Origin: Faucicola sp902506225
GTDB lineage: Bacteria; Pseudomonadota; Gammaproteobacteria; Pseudomonadales; Moraxellaceae
NCBI GenBank assembly: GCA_902506225.1
Contig: LR733345.1
Location: forward strand, 1,178,001 to 1,242,000
Direction of reading: 5' to 3'
DNA: 64,000 nucleotides
The notes beneath the pieces were generated by a model. It ran no database searches, was not told the DNA's origin, and worked only from the letters and a program-made list of their open reading frames with translations. Within the stretch, counting starts at the first letter, position 1. Each line of letters begins with the position of its first letter. The position numbers and the translations under genes are program-made. Shown here one piece after another: positions 62,150 to 64,000 of the stretch.

Positions 62150-64000
62150 TTATTCTTTATCATCTGCATCTTTTTCTTCCCAAGTTTCTAAGCGTTCATA
62201 AATACGACCATAAACGGTATTTTTACGATACTTGCCTTTTTTGGTCATCTCATCCGGCGCTAGACCTGTCAATAGATACATGGCTTCATTGACATGCTCT
62301 ACGGCATAGATGGTAAATTTACCTGCCGTCACGCTATCGATGATATCTTGACGCAGCATCAATTGCGCCAAATTGGCTTTGGGCACAATCACCCCTTGTT
62401 TACCCGTCAAGCCTTGCTCGACACACGCATCATAAAAACCGGCGATTTTGGCATTGACACCGCCGACCGCTTGGACTTGACCAAATTGGTTCATCGATCC
62501 TGTAACTGCAAAGCTTTGATTGATCGGGGTTTGCGATAGGGCAGATAGTAGTGCACAGGTTTCGGCTACTGTCGCGCTATCGCCATCGATACCGCCATAA
62601 CTTTGTTCAAAAGCCAGCGATGCAGTAAAGTTAAGCGTGTGGTCTTCTGCAAACAGCGCTTTTAGGTAACTACTCATAATCAGCACGCCTTTGGCATGGA
62701 TAGAGCCGCCTAAATCCACATCGCGCTCGATATCAACAATATCGGCATGCGCGGCACTGTGATGCACTGACGCTGTCAATCGAGCAGGCATACCAAACTC
62801 ACTATCTGCGTAGCTGATGACTGTCAGCGCATTGATTTGACCAATCGCTTTGCCTTGGGTGCTAATCAGCTGTTGCCCTTTTTCTAGCTCTTGCCAGAAC
62901 AATTGCCGTAAATAACCCGAGCGGTGACGAATATCCTCAATGGCTTGGCGGACATGGCTAGCGGTTACTGTGTTTTCAGGCGTAAGCTCTGATTGATTGA
63001 TGAGCGCATGACGATTGGCTTCGAGTAATAGCTGTGCCAATCTGTCCCCATGTAGGCTTAATTCATGCTGGTCTTCCGCTTGCTCACTAAGATAATCTAA
63101 TAAACATGCCAACGCGGTGTTATCAAACGTTAGCAATTGGTATTTGCTTATCATGTCGGCAATTTTGGCGGTCATCGCTTGTTCGTTGGCGTGACTGCGT
63201 ACCACGCGATCATGAAAATCTGCACGGATTTTGAATACGGCATTAAATTCAGGCTCAAAATCTAGCAGGTCATAATACAAGTCTGGCTCACCGAGTAAAA
63301 TGACTTTGACATCGAGCTTAATCGGTTGTGGCTCAAGGCTGATACTGCCGGTCAATGTCAGCATTTGCTCAAGGCTCGACATCTTGATTTGGCGGCTTTG
63401 CAGCGCACGTTTGAGGCCTTGCCACGCATACGGATATTCAAGCAAATTAGTTGCTTCAAGCACCAAATACCCGCCATTGGCACGATGCAGTGAACCGGCT
63501 CGAATCAGACTGACATCCGTTGACACAGTACCCAAATGGGTAATTTGCTCGACATGACCGAGTAAATTTAAATGGGTAGGTAAGTCTTCAAACACAATCG
63601 GTGCGCCTTGATCGGACGCATGGCTTGCAATCACATTGACAAAATAGCGCGCTGGCAATGGCGAGAAATGGCTAGGCAAAAACTCTTCATCATCTTCATT
63701 GATGATTCGTTCTACATGATTGACGATATCGTCATGCACGTCTTGCAAATACTTACGAACCTTTGGTAAGGCTTGATACTTGTCAAATAACGGCTCCATC
63801 AGAGGTTTTAAGGTACGCCGAGTCAATGAATGGTGTAGCGCTTGCAGGGTCTGATTGGCTTCATCTTCAATTTGCTCAAGCTCAACGGTCAGTTGGCTCA
63901 AGCGTTTTTGCATGTGGTTCTTATCTTGATAATTGGCAACATACGGCGATTTTGGGGTTAAGCCAAAGCTGGCTTGATTGGTTGCGCTCGAGGTATTATT
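62150..64000 (-). CDS. Lon-family AAA protease (LonB/YcbZ type), cut by window edge
   Basis: ATP-dependent protease; about 616 codons are visible and the frame is open to base 64000, so the N-terminus lies outside. Present are a coiled-coil-rich AAA insertion (QKRLSQLTVELEQIEDEANQ), the second part of the AAA module (HRANGGYLVLEATNLL, VKVILLGEPDLYYDL), and the C-terminal Lon protease domain with the Ser in GIDGDSATVAETCALLSAL and the Lys in GGVNAKIAGFYDAC. The charged tail ends EEKDADDKE. The ATG at 63911-63913 is internal rather than the start. Confidence 0.9.
   Translation of the reverse strand, partial: NNTSSATNQASFGLTPKSPYVANYQDKNHMQKRLSQLTVELEQIEDEANQTLQALHHSLTRRTLKPLMEPLFDKYQALPKVRKYLQDVHDDIVNHVERIINEDDEEFLPSHFSPLPARYFVNVIASHASDQGAPIVFEDLPTHLNLLGHVEQITHLGTVSTDVSLIRAGSLHRANGGYLVLEATNLLEYPYAWQGLKRALQSRQIKMSSLEQMLTLTGSISLEPQPIKLDVKVILLGEPDLYYDLLDFEPEFNAVFKIRADFHDRVVRSHANEQAMTAKIADMISKYQLLTFDNTALACLLDYLSEQAEDQHELSLHGDRLAQLLLEANRHALINQSELTPENTVTASHVRQAIEDIRHRSGYLRQLFWQELEKGQQLISTQGKAIGQINALTVISYADSEFGMPARLTASVHHSAAHADIVDIERDVDLGGSIHAKGVLIMSSYLKALFAEDHTLNFTASLAFEQSYGGIDGDSATVAETCALLSALSQTPINQSFAVTGSMNQFGQVQAVGGVNAKIAGFYDACVEQGLTGKQGVIVPKANLAQLMLRQDIIDSVTAGKFTIYAVEHVNEAMYLLTGLAPDEMTKKGKYRKNTVYGRIYERLETWEEKDADDKE

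Noticed and set aside
63911..63913. ATG as the start of the Lon-like protease
   Set aside because: The same frame stays open for 29 more codons to the window edge, and the AAA N-terminal part expected of the family would be missing.
1..64000. tRNA, rRNA or prophage genes
   Set aside because: None recognised on either strand; intergenic regions show no cloverleaf-like or rRNA-like segments.

Overview
The window is about 64 kb of chromosome from a gammaproteobacterium of the family Moraxellaceae. I infer this from the gene set (long-form dCTP deaminase, a tandem pair of DmdC-type acyl-CoA dehydrogenases, lldPRD plus dld, YcgL, an ISAba1-like IS4 element, AT-rich intergenic DNA). A Moraxella (osloensis-like) or Psychrobacter relative is the best guess, but no rRNA or other species marker is present. 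No tRNA, rRNA, CRISPR array or prophage was seen. Both window edges cut genes: a thioredoxin-MsrA lipoprotein on the left and a Lon-family AAA protease on the right.

Layout. 1-3.7 kb: methionine sulfoxide repair, a RegB/RegA-type redox two-component system and a cold-shock protein. 4.0-9.5 kb: one tightly packed minus-strand run, otsB-otsA (trehalose) followed by an acyl-CoA-dehydrogenase-like protein, a PIG-L deacetylase, a NodS-like methyltransferase and a family-2 glycosyltransferase; this is the strongest candidate for an undescribed small-molecule pathway. 9.6-25 kb: zinc alcohol dehydrogenase, clpB, dcd, a small acidic protein, two DmdC-type dehydrogenases, a PAS-GGDEF-EAL protein with rsmE, bioA and a CitMHS transporter. 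25.6-39.8 kb: a two- and three-carbon catabolic block, with a GAF regulator and aldehyde dehydrogenase, lldPRD with two clear LldR operators, zinc and iron alcohol dehydrogenases, a DUF779 protein and D-lactate dehydrogenase.

That block has been rearranged. A 391-bp segment carrying the promoter and 5' end of the iron alcohol dehydrogenase is present twice. The first copy is fused to the 3' end of a lost aldehyde dehydrogenase. The second, intact copy directly abuts an IS4-family element that has perfect 19-bp inverted repeats but no target duplication.

40-49.5 kb: metF and ahcY (ahcY preceded by an SAH riboswitch with a matching pseudoknot), an outer-membrane barrel, an alanine/sodium symporter, an Lrp regulator, leuA and a tnpB element whose RuvC-II glutamate is replaced by glycine. 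49-64 kb: ycgL, a MoxR/VWA pair, rlpA and rodA (cell wall), an M15 peptidase, an M16 protease pair (one active, one lacking HxxEH), ftsY, an AT-rich PD-(D/E)XK nuclease-like gene, ogt and the partial Lon-like protease.

Short tandem repeats (11-23 bp, 2-4 copies) recur in the intergenic DNA. In two places they duplicate the 3' end of a gene including its stop codon.
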